From positions 1 to 64,000 of the forward strand of contig NW_023501169.1 of NCBI RefSeq assembly GCF_014066305.1: a DNA stretch of 64,000 nucleotides, read 5' to 3'. This document shows positions 47,932-59,192 of this stretch, one piece after another. The position numbers and the translations under genes are program-made. Source of the stretch: Letharia columbiana. Its lineage: Eukaryota > Ascomycota > Lecanoromycetes > Lecanorales > Parmeliaceae. Positions within the stretch are counted from its first letter, which is position 1. Every line of letters starts with the position of its first letter. The notes beneath the pieces were generated by a model that worked only from the letters and a program-made list of their open reading frames with translations, was not told the DNA's origin and ran no database searches.

Positions 47932-50279
47932 CTAATATGCTTGCCCACGATAACCCATGTGTGGTACGGTCGGTTGCCGCCTTGCAGATGGCGAAGTGGC
48001 GCCGTCACTTTCTCGGCTGACTCTCCGGTCATGCCCGTATCCCATATCTGCAGCAGAGCTGACTAAGAATTCCGAGCTCTCATCGGCACCTCGAGGTCGC
48101 CGAGGTGGCGGCGTCTCGTCTCGATAGGGTTGGACCGTGTCGTAGCTTCCCCGGCTAGAATAAGTACTCAATGGGTAGCTTTTCGCCTGTGGATCCTTGA
48201 CGTCTTTGTAATCCGTTGGGTCGATGAGAAGGGAATTGCGAGCGTCAAGGGGAGTCAGATCGTCGAGATCGCGATTGATCCGCTCTGAATAATGGTCATT
48301 GACATAACATAAAGAATTTTGAGGTCTAGCAAACTTACCAGCCTGTTTCCTCTGCTTTCGGTGAGGATTCTCCCTAATGCACACAATTATCGCGTTCACC
48401 GCAATCAAAATAGCCAGGACCGCAGTCAGGACGGACTGTACAGCGATCAAAACCACGCCGGTGATTGTCTTGGTGGATTGCGCGATTCCAAGCTGTTCCA
48501 CGAATACCATAATGCAAACGACGGAGAGCATTCGTACGACCTGGATTACAACGTTGATCCAATTTCCGGCGGTAGTCGCGAAAGGTCTAGTGAATAGTAC
48601 CAGAGCGAGCATGACAGACTCGATGATCAACTGCCCAGCTGTTTGCACCAATCCGTGGCCATTGCCGGCGGCAATAACGCATCCTTTAGCGAACATGTAC
48701 AAGATTGCAGGCATGAAGAGCCACCAATAGCCTCGCTTGTAGTTGTCGTAGAACAAGCTGTACTTCCGCCACGTTTCCTTGTCTTCGAAAAGGATCGCAG
48801 TGTCGCCCTCCATTTTCTTAAATTTTTGAGCGATCTGCCAGATTCGAATGGTGAAGAAAGCGAGGACCGCAGTGAACAATGCGAGTGTGACACCCGCAAG
48901 AACTTTGGCAGCCCAGGAGTCACCGTTAGTGAACTGATAGATGCAATAAAGGGTCCAGACACCGTAAAGAAGGAGGATCAAGTTGGTGATCGTCCTAGCC
49001 AATAGGCCCCAATACCGCTTGCGGAAGTTGGTGAGTTTTTTAGGAAATGAGCCAAATAAGGCCCATGTCTCAAGAATGACCTTCAGGAGAAGAATACCGA
49101 CGGCGATAGCGGCGATGACAATGGCAAATATCAGAAGGACAGTCATGAACGTATTGGCCTGAGGGATGGTGAGCTGCTCAACATAGCCCTGGATACCATG
49201 CACGATGTGAGTGACTTTCGAATTGCCAGAGCTTGTGCCATTACCAGCAGCAGCGGCAGCAGTGCCTGACTGAGTGCCATTGATGGTGGTCGATGTATCT
49301 CTTGAAAATAGTTGAGGTTCAAAGAGAAAATCGTTTGCGCGTCTCGACACGATTCCTGAGTCTGACGTCGGTCCAGTAGTGTAAACCAAACTGGCATTTT
49401 TCAAGTACTGGACATTGTCATCTGTTAGGTTGCCGCCGGTCGCCCGCCTGAAATTGTCAATTGATGTCTGCATCGAGTTCCATGGGATAAGACCCCCAGA
49501 AAAGGCAAAGTTTTTGGAGAAGCTTCGATAGATTGGTGGATATTGGGCGCTCAACATTCCGTTCATGGCTATTGATTGAAACCAGCCAACGACGTCTCCA
49601 AAATTAGGGCTTGGGGCGTGGCCACCGGCTGTACCTGCACTGCCGATGGCTGAGATGCCGGTGAGTACAAGTGCGGCCCCCGCAACCCCTACCGCGATAT
49701 AAGAGACTGCAGGAGATTCCACGGTCTTGCCATTGGTCACGTCTGACTCTATGCATGCTAGATCTTGTCCGCCATCAAGCGCCGTCAATTCCAATTTGGC
49801 TCCTCCTTCGAGATCAGGGACATTGAAGGCTATCGAGGGTATCTCACTCGCGTAAGACGGAGGAACGTCTTGCACACCCTGAGCTGCGAATGATCCCGCT
49901 GGGACTAGAACAGGATATCAGCAAAGGAGAAGTCATGATATGCCTGTCTCAGAAGCTCACCAGGACACAGTTGATCAACTTTGTTGCCTTCGTCACATGG
50001 ATTGAAGGTTTTTTGGTACACCTGCTTGCCATAGGCAGTGACGTACAAGGCAGCAGTGACATTCTCGACTTTTGAACTGGTACCTGCTACGTCGAAAGTT
50101 ATCTGCTGAGTGGTGCGGTCATATTGAATATTGAGGACTGTGACTGTAATGTCGGAATCGGCCATGCACGTCGTGAAGCCTGTCGTTGTTAGGACATCGT
50201 TGGCTGATACAATCATTGTCAGAGCCGCAAGAAGTGCTATTGCAACCAGCCATTGCGAGGAAAGTTGGGGCGACTTCAT
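47932..50279 (-). CDS. TRP-like channel / FLC family protein with ML-like domain
   Basis: FLC proteins are fungal ER, vacuolar or plasma-membrane TRP-like proteins linked to FAD import, calcium and wall integrity. The CDS is complement(join(47932..48284, 48339..49904, 49961..50279)), 745 aa. MKSPQLSSQWLVAIALLAAL begins a signal peptide cut after about residue 26. A luminal ML-like domain with paired Cys follows (28-165). Several membrane segments then run from about 173 to 620, including FMTVLLIFAIVIAAIAVGIL and TRPFATTAGNWINVVIQVVR, and a cytosolic tail holds LTPLDARNSLL. The 54-nt intron at 48285-48338 is a multiple of three without stops. Removing it gives QAERINRDLDDLTPLDARNS, the sequence seen in relatives, so I treat it as a true intron. 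The ATG at 50279 was chosen over an upstream TTG. Confidence 0.88.
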
Positions 50280-51308
50280 CCTCAAAAGGAATTGCGAGAA
50301 ATATGGCCCAAAAATTTTGTTATATGCAGCGCGAGATGCTCAATAGAAGGCCGTAAGGTTATATATGCGGGAGGATATTAAAGGGTGTTGTATATGGCAA
50401 GGGTGACCGGGGAAGTTTGGAGGCGAACTGTTGCTATCACCACTGCAGGGTATGGACTCGCTCGATCCAGATGAGAGTACACACAAAGCACGAAATAACA
50501 CGGAGGCTTTGGATCAACCAGAGCGTCCCGTTAAATGCAGTTACCAGCAGAAGAAAGGGCGTCGGCGTAGATATTCAGGGGCGAACAAAGAACGAAGTAT
50601 AGGCTGAAAGAACAATGATAGACAAGACCGAGGACATTCAGAAAGAGTGTGAGGAAAGAGTGTGGAATACGGAAGGACAAGCGCAATCTAGAGTAATGAG
50701 TGATGGATGGGAAGAGGAGAATGGAGGAGTCGTAAGCAGAAGAAGACTCGAAACTTCAGCCTGTCTCCTGTCCAACTACTCCTGGGCACTGACGGGTCGG
50801 CAAATGCTGACTGGCAGCCAATCAACTTGTACCACCGGCGGGACCTCGGGGAGATGCGACTTTTGTAGTGGATGAAAAAAAAATAAGGGTGAATATTAAA
50901 TATACGATCATCAACCTAGATTCTATCAGGCTGTGTGTCTACGAGTAGCATATTTAGCAAGTGGTGCCTCGGTCATATCTAACCTATGGCACTCAACAGC
51001 TTCCACCGTCTGTAGGACCACCTTTAGCCAATGAGCTTCTTATCAGCTGGCGCATGCAGTCGAAAGATTAGGAGATTATTCCAGTGTGCAGAGAGGTACA
51101 AGTCCTTGGCTTGATGACTGCCTTTTTACACTGACATGGGTCCTTTTCCCGGGGTTTGGCATGGCCATGGCCTTCGAGTCCTTCGGACTTTGGTACTCAT
51201 TTATGAACCCAAAAGGCGACTGCGGCGAATGTACCGAGCAGCAATCGTTTTTGGAATTAGGCATCACTCGCCTTAACGCAGGGAGTCATTTATCGTATTA
51301 TTCCCATC
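50280..51308. other. Intergenic region upstream of FLC-like gene
   Basis: One kilobase separates the FLC-like start from the 3' end of dpb2, which is on the same strand. ORFs at 50417-50602, 50615-50875 and 51086-51391 lack recognisable content. A short A run is present at about 50874-50883. No RNA gene was found. Confidence 0.5.
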
Positions 51309-53735
51309 TCAAAATCTCATCTCTCTCGTCCTGCCTCTTCTCGTTCTCGCATCATATTCCATCCACTGAGCGACTCCCTTTCTGCCATTGAGGGTAAGTG
51401 GACCAGGGTTCATGACATGGCAGCCTTCGTATGTGACTGCGAATGGCGGCGCTTCTGGGTCCATTAGCACCAAAGCCGTAGGTAATGGGTACAATTGTAA
51501 TGCCCCTGCATAATCCCACAGCACAGGACGATCCGAGGGTGGAAATGGTGACAAGTATCCCTGGTCTAGTATGGTTTTCACAATCTTACGTGCTGTTTGT
51601 AGGTCCGATGAGACTATTGATTTTGCGAATTCTCTAGTTTTAGAGATCGGGATGTGAGATTCTGCTGTCTCAACCGCAATGTCGACTTCTGTACCCTCGC
51701 TCGACTCCTGCCCTTCCTCCATTGTTGTTGCGTCTCCATTCCCCATTTGATCTGGCACAATGTTCGACTCAGGTTGTGTCTTCGCCTGAAGGGGCCGAAA
51801 TCTCACTGCATTGCGACGAAGTCTGCCAGACATGTCATCACGGAAAAAGACGATTTCTTGCGCGGGTCCAAACAAAGTCAAACGTGTTGGATTTGTAGAC
51901 CAAACGGCCTCTCCATCCGTCTTCTTGCCTGTCGCTTTTTCTGCCTCACTCCGTGCTGTGGCAAATGCGCGTTTGATCCTGGTAGTGAAAATATCCGGCA
52001 CACTGTTCCTAGGGAGTGCTGTGGCAGCCCCAGCGGAGAAAGCAGAAGCCCAGGGGTCGTTGTCTCCAGGCACGAATACAAAGGTGGTGTTTTGAAGCAT
52101 GGTCGGATAGTCTGAAACGGCCGCGGCGAGGGAATCGAAATACTCCTTATATTCGATACTCCCACCACTAGTACCTCCTGTCATAACCGCATTTTGAACG
52201 AAGTTGCCCATGAGCACCACGACCATCGGAGTCTGATCGGCTTGCTCCGCGGCGTATGAACCGAGAACTCGTTTCAGCGCCTGCAGTGTTTTCGCACTGT
52301 CGAGCACAACCTCGCCGCAGATCACCATTCTTGCCCTGCCCTCCGCTAGATCTTCTGATGAAGCTCTTTTCAGTACGTGTGTTTCCAATCTTCGCATCGC
52401 TGAGCCAGCAGCTCTCTCGCTTCCAACACCGAGGAAGTCAACCCAGCCGAAGCCTCCTCCTGCATTCGTATGGCCGTCTTTACCGGCACCGCTGACGCCA
52501 ACTGTGACCTCACGGCGTTCGCAGGGTGGCCCCCCAACAGAGAAGGCAATGAACTTTCCACCAACAGTACCACCCACTCCACGATTGCCGTCTAGCCCAG
52601 GTCCAGTGCTTGAACCTTCTTCCTCATACACTCCGTCCACCAACACTATCATTCCGGGAGTAAACCAAGCGCCATCCTCTGGGACTGGCCTGGCATGTTG
52701 GATGTCAACGGCGATACTCCCTGTAAGATCATTTATAGTCAACACGCCGGTAGGAGATATCGTTAACAGTCCGAGCAGGAGGTGACTGCTACCGCTGCGG
52801 CCCAGAAGATTGGCAATGGGTGTAATTTTATACGCTTGCTGGGTCGTCGCTATGGTTGACGAAAACCGTTGCAGGGAGCTTGTGCGCGCAGACGCCACTG
52901 ACGACGATTGAAAAGACTCATTGCGCAGCAACCGCTGATAAATGAGATTGTAACGATGGCGGAAAAGATGGGTCTTGTGTGAGGGATCTGGCAATAACGA
53001 AGGCGCAGTCGAGGCTGCTTCGAAGTGCTTTTGGTTGACATTATATGTCAGTCTTGGCTGTTCGAATGCTCCAACGATCTTCAGCCACCGTCTAGGATCT
53101 TCGGAGCTGGTGGTACCTCCATCGTCGTCAACGCCCAGAGCAGACATCCCAAGGCGTGCTGCGCTGTCCTCCCTACTCCATGCCCAAGGCCTTGAATTTG
53201 AGTCTGTAGTATCTCCGTCAGTTTTTTCGAACGCAAAGCTTCCTTGACGGCTGGGTCCCCCCTGTTGGGAAGGCTTTCCCCCGCTCATAGAGCGCTCCAT
53301 GTTTCGCAGGATGCTCTTCAACTCGTCTCCCTCGCCTGGTACAATTACACCACCACCATTCTTTTTCCAGCTTTTGGCAGCCTCGTCCAAGACTTTTTCT
53401 GCCAGACCTTCCTCCCGCCATCCTGAACCGCAATGCTTGCCTATGAAGGTGGCAAACGCTTGTAGCGCTGACGATGTGAGTGTGAGACTGTGCTTCTTTG
53501 TGAATGTGCGGAAAGCCAAAGGTCTTAGAGTAGCTGGTGGTAAAAGTATGGACAATATTGATGGCTTCGATGGCTCTGGAGGTTTGGAGCTTCGGATAGG
53601 ATGAACGGGCGTGCTGAAGGCTGGCGATGATGAGGGAATGAGACTTGGGTATGCAGCTTTTTGAGTGGCGCGGAATAGAGGTGCTGTGCGAGTCCTTGAA
53701 ACATGGGTTCCTCTATCCATAGCTTCTGTATTCAT
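51309..53735 (-). CDS. dpb2: DNA polymerase epsilon subunit B
   Basis: Dpb2 is the essential non-catalytic second subunit of the leading-strand polymerase and links it to the CMG helicase in the nucleus. One uninterrupted frame of 808 aa has the family layout. It starts with a Ser/Pro-rich N terminus and a helical region (TKKHSLTLTSSALQAFATFI). An OB-fold region follows at about 310-460 (YKITPIANLLG, GVLTINDLTGSIAVDIQHA, FTPGMIVLVDGVYEE). An inactive calcineurin-like phosphoesterase domain fills the rest (MVVVLMGNFVQN, TTFVFVPGDNDPWASAF near 558, RLTLFGPAQEIVFFRDDM, YPLPTALVLMD). Metal-binding His residues of active phosphatases are absent, as is normal for B subunits. Gly-rich loops and a C-terminal acidic insert look lineage-specific. 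Start at 53735 is divergent from the histone-chaperone gene, 339 bp away. Confidence 0.95.
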   Translation of the reverse strand: MNTEAMDRGTHVSRTRTAPLFRATQKAAYPSLIPSSSPAFSTPVHPIRSSKPPEPSKPSILSILLPPATLRPLAFRTFTKKHSLTLTSSALQAFATFIGKHCGSGWREEGLAEKVLDEAAKSWKKNGGGVIVPGEGDELKSILRNMERSMSGGKPSQQGGPSRQGSFAFEKTDGDTTDSNSRPWAWSREDSAARLGMSALGVDDDGGTTSSEDPRRWLKIVGAFEQPRLTYNVNQKHFEAASTAPSLLPDPSHKTHLFRHRYNLIYQRLLRNESFQSSSVASARTSSLQRFSSTIATTQQAYKITPIANLLGRSGSSHLLLGLLTISPTGVLTINDLTGSIAVDIQHARPVPEDGAWFTPGMIVLVDGVYEEEGSSTGPGLDGNRGVGGTVGGKFIAFSVGGPPCERREVTVGVSGAGKDGHTNAGGGFGWVDFLGVGSERAAGSAMRRLETHVLKRASSEDLAEGRARMVICGEVVLDSAKTLQALKRVLGSYAAEQADQTPMVVVLMGNFVQNAVMTGGTSGGSIEYKEYFDSLAAAVSDYPTMLQNTTFVFVPGDNDPWASAFSAGAATALPRNSVPDIFTTRIKRAFATARSEAEKATGKKTDGEAVWSTNPTRLTLFGPAQEIVFFRDDMSGRLRRNAVRFRPLQAKTQPESNIVPDQMGNGDATTMEEGQESSEGTEVDIAVETAESHIPISKTREFAKSIVSSDLQTARKIVKTILDQGYLSPFPPSDRPVLWDYAGALQLYPLPTALVLMDPEAPPFAVTYEGCHVMNPGPLTLNGRKGVAQWMEYDARTRRGRTREMRF

Positions 53736-54074
53736 CGTTTGTGTGCTGCCCTCTCATGAAAGAAATCGCTGCAATGCGGGGGGCAATGGAGCCCGACGCG
53801 TCTCACACCGGACGCGCCCCCCAAAGTGATCGCGGAACAATCCCGCGAGCGAACCTCTCATTCAGTTCACTTTCGGGCCTGATTGACAACAAGATCAAGC
53901 AACTAACGCGCCTTGAAGTTAACACTACATTTTAATTCTTCACTCTTTTCCACAACGATAAGTACTTTTAGGCCTCTACCTCTACGTCAGCTCCAGCCAA
54001 GCCCGACTTTCACTGTAATTACGTTTTCCACATCTTACCCGGCTTCAGATCGTGCAACTCTTCACCACGGCACC
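53736..54074. promoter_or_regulatory. Divergent promoter with MCB-like boxes (dpb2 / NASP)
   Basis: The 339-bp interval holds a perfect MluI cell-cycle box ACGCGT at 53796-53801 and further ACGCG cores at 53812-53816 and 53906-53910. TCGCGG and CCCGCG also occur at about 53830-53847. MBF/SBF-type factors bind such boxes and drive G1/S genes in fungi. Both flanking genes work in DNA replication or chromatin assembly. The box identity is seen; its use is inferred. Confidence 0.5.
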
Positions 54075-55588
54075 ATGGCAGACAACTCAGAAGTCCACTC
54101 AGATCTTGCAAGTGTCGATACTGGTGTCGATATGAATGGCGACGGCAAAAGTCAGCTCCGAAATATCACAGCGCAGGCGACCCTTAAGTATTCAGTCAAA
54201 GATTACAATGCTGCTGCAGAGCTCTATTCCCAAGCAACCGAGCTACAAGCTGAGATCAACAGCGAACTATCGTCAGAAAACGCCGACCTACTTTATGCGT
54301 ACGGGCGATGCCTCTATCATGTCGCGGTAAAAAACAGCGACGTGTTGGGCTCCAAGGTTGGCGGTGAGAGACGCGAAGAGGGCCACAAGACGCCGGGCAG
54401 CAAGAAGCAGAAAAGGCAAGAAGCGATCGACGAAGCCGATGGGCAGCAAAAGAGGATCGCCGAAGAGGTCGTGACAAAGGTTGTTGAAAAAAAAGATGCC
54501 TCGATTCAGCCAGGCGAAGAAGCAGAGAGAAGCAAACCATACTTCCAGTTCACAGGCGACGAAAACTTTGATATAGCGGATGAGGAGGAGGAAGAAGTTG
54601 CAGAAGCAGACGCAGATGACGCCGAAGACGCTGACGAGGAAGATGACTTCGTCAATGCCTATGAGGTACTCGATCTAGCGCGCGTGCTGTTGTTAAAAAA
54701 GCTCGAGGAAATTGAGAACAGCAGTGGCAAAGGAAATGAGAAAGGCGAGTTGCAACGAGTCCAGCAGCTCAAGGAACGTCTCGCAGATACCTACGACCTC
54801 CAAGCTGAGATATCACTTGAAGGAGAAAGATTCCCCAATGCGGTCGTGGACCTCAAATCTGCGCTGGAACTGAAAAAGGGACTCTTCCCACAAGAATCAA
54901 GCCTTGTAGCAGAGGCCCATTTCAAGCTATCTTTGGCTCTAGAATTTTCGTCTGTAACGCAGCAGAAAAACGAAAACGGAGAAGTGGAATCAAACACTGA
55001 CGCACATGTTGATGAATCAATGAGAGAGGAAGCAGCTCAAGAGATGGAGGAAGCCATTGCCAGTTGTCGGCTGAGGATCGAGAAAGAGGAAGCGATGCTT
55101 TTTGATCCACCCGAAGCTGGTGAAGATTTTGGAAATCCTAAAGTCACGAAGGGAGACATCTCTGACGTGAAAGAAATGATCGAGGAGATGGAACAGCGGG
55201 TGAGTGACACGGTTAGATTCGATTGTAAAAGATTCCATGCTCACATCGTCTATTTTAGCTCGTCGAACTTCGCCAACCCCCCGTATCTATCAACGATCCA
55301 ACCGGTATGGGAACGATTGATGGCTCAAATCCCCTCAGCGGCATTCTAGGATCCATCCTCGGCGAGTCTCCAGCAGCTCAGAAGGCGAGGTTAGAGGAGG
55401 CGTCGAAAGGTGCAAAAGACTTGACTAACCTTATCAAGCGGAAGAAGCCAGCGGAAAGCGAAGCGTCCAAGGCTTCTGAATCTCGTAGCATTCAGAGCAA
55501 TGGTAAGAGGAAGGTTGATTTCAGAGACGAACTCGAAGAGGTGAGCATTGGAAAGAAAGCGAAGATCTCCGGCGACGCCGAGGATTGA
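54075..55588 (+). CDS. NASP/Sim3/Hif1-type histone chaperone (SHNi-TPR)
   Basis: These nuclear chaperones carry H3-H4 (and the CENP-A variant in fission yeast) to assembly factors. The CDS is join(54075..55199, 55259..55588), 484 aa, with a 59-nt intron. The first TPR (ATLKYSVKDYNAAAELYSQA, and YAYGRCLYHVAV) is followed by a TPR broken by a long acidic stretch, about 168-191. The SHNi-TPR segment comprises NAYEVLDLARVLLLKKLE, LQAEISLEGERFPNAVVDLK and VAEAHFKLSLALEFS. The C terminus has basic clusters (LIKRKKPAES, GKRKVDF, GKKAKI) that fit a nuclear signal. The intron joins MEQR to LVELRQPPVS, a conserved motif. The ATG has a CACC context; the open frame upstream of it to 53913 is leader. Confidence 0.92.
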
Positions 55589-55974
55589 GGGTCCAAGTCT
55601 TTGAACTTCACGAGAGGTTTTCCCCCGTCCAAGGCGGATAGGAGGATAGGCCGTCCGCGATGATCTTGCCTTCACTTGCGAGATACCATTGTCGTGGCTG
55701 TACATAGCATAGTCTTCATGGGGTGAGAGTTAAGTGGGGAGACAAGTTACCCACATACCAATGTACAGCATCATTATAGCATTCTTACAAGTCATTTGTT
55801 AAAAAGGTATTGAAACTTAGAGGGGTATTGTAATATCGAATCGTCAGCGCCAACTCCTATAGCCCAAATCAAGACTAGCCAGCCGGTCCATCGTCCACTC
55901 CAAACTCCATACTCCACTGATGGATCTGAATTTCGTAAAGGTCGTCAATCAATCGTTATCTTCCATCTTGAAGG
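55589..55974. other. Convergent 3' region
   Basis: A 386-bp region between the histone chaperone and the Yippee-domain gene. It should contain both 3' UTRs. Nothing else is visible. Confidence 0.55.
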
Positions 55975-56715
55975 TCAGCGCTGCCTTGAGTCCATCTCGG
56001 TTGAGCCCCCAGCCATTAGCTTTCTGAACGACTTCCCCTGCCTTCTCTTCACTGCCAACGACGGACTCCACACGCCCGCAAAAAGATCCTCGCACTCGTC
56101 CTCATCTTGACTGTCAAAGTCGACTGCATCCTGGGAGCTAGCATCAATCCCCTCGTGTCGCAAGCTCGTGGGAGGCAGCTCCAGCTCATCGTTCTCCCAA
56201 TTCGAGGAGGAGCATATCATCTTCGTCTCGAGGATGTATTTCCCGACTTTGTACCTCTGCGACTCTTCCTCCGCTCCATCGTACTTCCAACCTAGCATAG
56301 AGTTGCAAAAAGCGCACCGCACATCGCTGACCGTGTGCACTCCTGTAACGAGCTGCCGTGATGAAGGGGCGTCGGTCTTTGTGTTTTGCAAGCACAGATC
56401 AATCGCAGCTTTGGAGACCTGGCTGGATCCTGACAGCGCCAGGGAGGGAGAAACTAGATAGGCTCTTCCGTGACGGCCGGTGAACCCTTTGCTGATGATT
56501 TGGGAGGTCAGGCAGACGTCAGTTGAGCATTTGGCGCAGCGAATGTGAGAGGTATGGCCATTCAGATAGTTGCCGACAAACCCGCTGGCAAGATCTGTCG
56601 ATTGAGTTGAGTCCGTAGAGCTAGTCGAGTCTGTGCTCTCTTTGCGCCGGCGGAAAGGGATAGAGGGAAGGAGATAGATTGGGAAAAGTGACATTGGAGA
56701 GGAACGAGTAAACAT
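55975..56715 (-). CDS. Yippee-domain zinc-binding protein
   Basis: A single frame of 246 aa starts at the ATG at 56715; the frame is open further upstream only through a TTG. After a Ser/Thr/Asp repeat (STDSTSSTDSTQSTD, residues 27-41) the Yippee/Mis18-like fold begins. It has two zinc knuckles, Cys60-x2-Cys63 (HIRCAKCSTDV) and Cys134-x2-Cys137 (DVRCAFCNSMLGWKY). Conserved ISKGFTGRHGRAYLV and YKVGKYILETKMI lie between and after them. A spacer of about 35 residues between the two halves (residues 89-124) is longer than in animal Yippee proteins, which is common in fungi. The tail is acidic. The family's molecular role in fungi is unclear; animal relatives act in ubiquitin ligase complexes and chromosome segregation. 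Confidence 0.88.
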   Translation of the reverse strand: MFTRSSPMSLFPIYLLPSIPFRRRKESTDSTSSTDSTQSTDLASGFVGNYLNGHTSHIRCAKCSTDVCLTSQIISKGFTGRHGRAYLVSPSLALSGSSQVSKAAIDLCLQNTKTDAPSSRQLVTGVHTVSDVRCAFCNSMLGWKYDGAEEESQRYKVGKYILETKMICSSSNWENDELELPPTSLRHEGIDASSQDAVDFDSQDEDECEDLFAGVWSPSLAVKRRQGKSFRKLMAGGSTEMDSRQR

Positions 56716-57026
56716 CTTGAATTTGAGGCTTCCAGAAACGGCTCGTGAGGTATGAGCTTGCGTCTTTTGAAGGTGATGAGGAGAGATTAGGTCAGGCGCA
56801 AAATGAATACTAGCGGTCAAAAAACCTCATGTGTCATCCGCGTGATCAACTTGACAGCCATAGTGATAAAGTTACAGACTGCTCAAGAGATAGAAGGAGC
56901 AATGCGAGAAGTGGATGTAGAGTTGGGGTTACATCATAGCCATCGATTATCACATGGGACTAGTGGAGCTCTTATTTGGACGCCAGTTTTAGCAACATAA
57001 ACAATACCCCTATATTCTTGAAACTA
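56716..57026. other. Upstream region of Yippee-domain gene
   Basis: This short interval contains the promoter and leader of the Yippee-domain gene and runs up to the MITE-like sequences. The 65-codon ORF at 56803-57000 has no family features. Confidence 0.5.
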
Positions 57027-57096
57027 CAGAGGTCTGCACCGAAAGTCCTACATATACGCTAAAACTCTTGGCATTCTTGATAAATATTCTTAAAAT
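57027..57096 (+). repeat. Solo terminal sequence related to the adjacent MITE
   Basis: This stretch (gaaagtcctacatatacgct and then actcttggcattcttgataa) aligns with the left terminal repeat of the element at 57118 in the same orientation, with scattered transitions. It is probably the remnant end of an older copy. Confidence 0.55.
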
Positions 57097-57117
57097 CTTA
57101 AATATTAATACTTTACA

Positions 57118-57389
57118 TACGGAGGTGACACCAAAAGTCCTGCACATGCCTAAATCTCTTGGCATACTTGGCAAATATTCTGAATATTTTGAATATTCTT
57201 AATATCACTGCTTTTTACTTAACAGCGACGTCAATACTATACATACGAGGTATATATATACGGAGTGCATATATAAAGCATCATCACTAGAAAAATAAAG
57301 CTATCCAAGAAAAAGGTCAGATTTATCAAAATGCCAAGCATGCCAAGAGATTTAGCGTATGTGTAGGACTTTTAATATCACCCTCCGTA
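57118..57389. mobile_element. TA-flanked MITE-like element with long terminal inverted repeats
   Basis: The left end (57118-57173) and the reverse complement of the right end (57332-57389) align over 56-58 bp, starting tacggagg-tga and including aaatctcttggcat. Differences are transitions plus two single-base gaps. The outermost TA on both sides fits a Tc1/mariner-type TA target duplication. The 160-bp interior has no ORF. It is thus a non-autonomous element, inserted at the edge of the gene island. Confidence 0.7.
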
Positions 57390-57406
57390 GTGTGTGTGTG
57401 TGTGTA
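57390..57406 (+). repeat. (GT)n microsatellite
   Basis: A run of about eight GT dinucleotides directly follows the right end of the MITE-like element. Confidence 0.8.
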
Positions 57407-58562
57407 GTTCCTACATCGGAGGGCCGTGCCTCTATTCGTACCCCTTCCCATTGAAAGGCGTAGCCCAGAGTGCAACCGTTTTTACCCACTCGGCCTTACG
57501 ACCATATCCGACATCCGTACCCCATTTAAGGTATGGCAGATATATGTCAGATAATCGTAATCCCGTAGAATTACGGCTATATATATTATATTAGAAATTC
57601 TAAAGCCTTTATTATAACTTTGCACGATTAACTTTTAAATGATAAGCTTTAGACAGTATATTACACTCTATAATATACTTTAAAGCTTTTTCCTTATTTC
57701 TTCGGGCCGAGCTCTAGCCTCTCTATTCTATATACTCTTAAATACTTAATACTCTATTATATATCGTTACGTAAGAGAGAGAATAATAATATTTATTAAA
57801 TCGAAGTTAAGAATACTCGAATTAAGCTCTTCTTCGATTCTTATAAAGATATAAGATCTAATTAAGTTTATTCGTATATCGATAACTAGCTAAGAGATAT
57901 ATAACTATTACTTATTACTTACTAACTTCGCTATTAAGAGAATATTCTCTAAATATATTAGATTTAACTCTCTTATCTAATCTCTTTTCTATAGAAAATC
58001 TTTATATAATTCTTATAAATAAGCTCGATTTATCTATAATCGAAGTCGAATATTTATAATATTTAGAAAAAAGTTATTAATTAGCGAGAGAGAGAGATAT
58101 TATTTAATTAAGAGAGATAGAGCTCGTCGTTATATTAATAATATTAAATTCTTTAAGAAAAACGCGTTAACCCTCGATCTAACGCGTTTTATTATTCGAT
58201 TTTCGCTTATACGTAATTAATCGTTATCGTAATTAAAGAATTTAATTATATACTTATATATAAATATACGCTCTCTTAAGATCTCTTAACTTCTCTAACG
58301 TATCGAATTATAAGTTTACGTCTATTATAGCTAATAAGTTAGGATTTAATTAACGCGTAGTAGCTACTAAATAGATATAGAGTAGACTCTCGAAGATATA
58401 GAAATCTTTATTAGAGAGTTTATAGTCGATATTACGTATAGATAAATCTCGTTATTAGGTCTACTCTTCGTAATAGCGATATTAATACTTATTATATATA
58501 ATATATAATAGCGATATTATTATATATATATAAGATATATAATTATAATATTATTATATATA

Positions 58563-59189
58563 TTACGAGTAAAGACCTATAAATTAAATTCATATCATTT
58601 TTTTTTAATCGAGGCTATCGAGTAAATTTTGATAAGCGTCTTTAATAAGCGATCTTTAATAAGCGATCTTTGATAAGCGATATCTGAATTCCTCGCTTTT
58701 AAATATCTATAAGACTAAATTTAGAAATTCTTTTTTTATCTAAAAGTCTATATTACGTTCTATAATTTAAATAAAAAAACAATTTAATTTTAATAGAAAA
58801 TAAAAAAGTTATTCTAAAATTAAATAATATACATCTATTTTTTAATTAGAGCTGTCGAGCGAACTTTGATAAGCGAACTTTAATAAGCGATATTTAAATT
58901 CCTTACGCTTTAATAATTATAAGATCGAATTTCGATATTGTTTTTTTATTAAAAAGCGCAAGTTTCGAGCTATAATTTAGAAAAAAAAATTAAAATTATA
59001 ATAGAAAATAATAAAGTTATTAAAAGGTTAAAAGTAGAAGAAGAGATTTTTAATAATTACGAACGCTAATTTATTTACCCGCGATATTTAATTAAAAAGC
59101 GTAGATCTAACGAATTAATAATTAACTATATATATAAATTTAAGATTTTCTAATTTAGCTCTATCTTATTCTTTTATATATATTAATAT
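58563..59189 (-). repeat. Family C element, RIP-mutated, minus orientation
   Basis: Read on the minus strand it has the head near tatatataaaagaataagat, two modules, four 14-nt units (ttaataagcgatct type on the plus strand, about 58630-58685) and the terminus ctttactcgtaata. It lies head-to-head with the next copy at 59193. Confidence 0.65.
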
Positions 59190-59192
59190 TAT

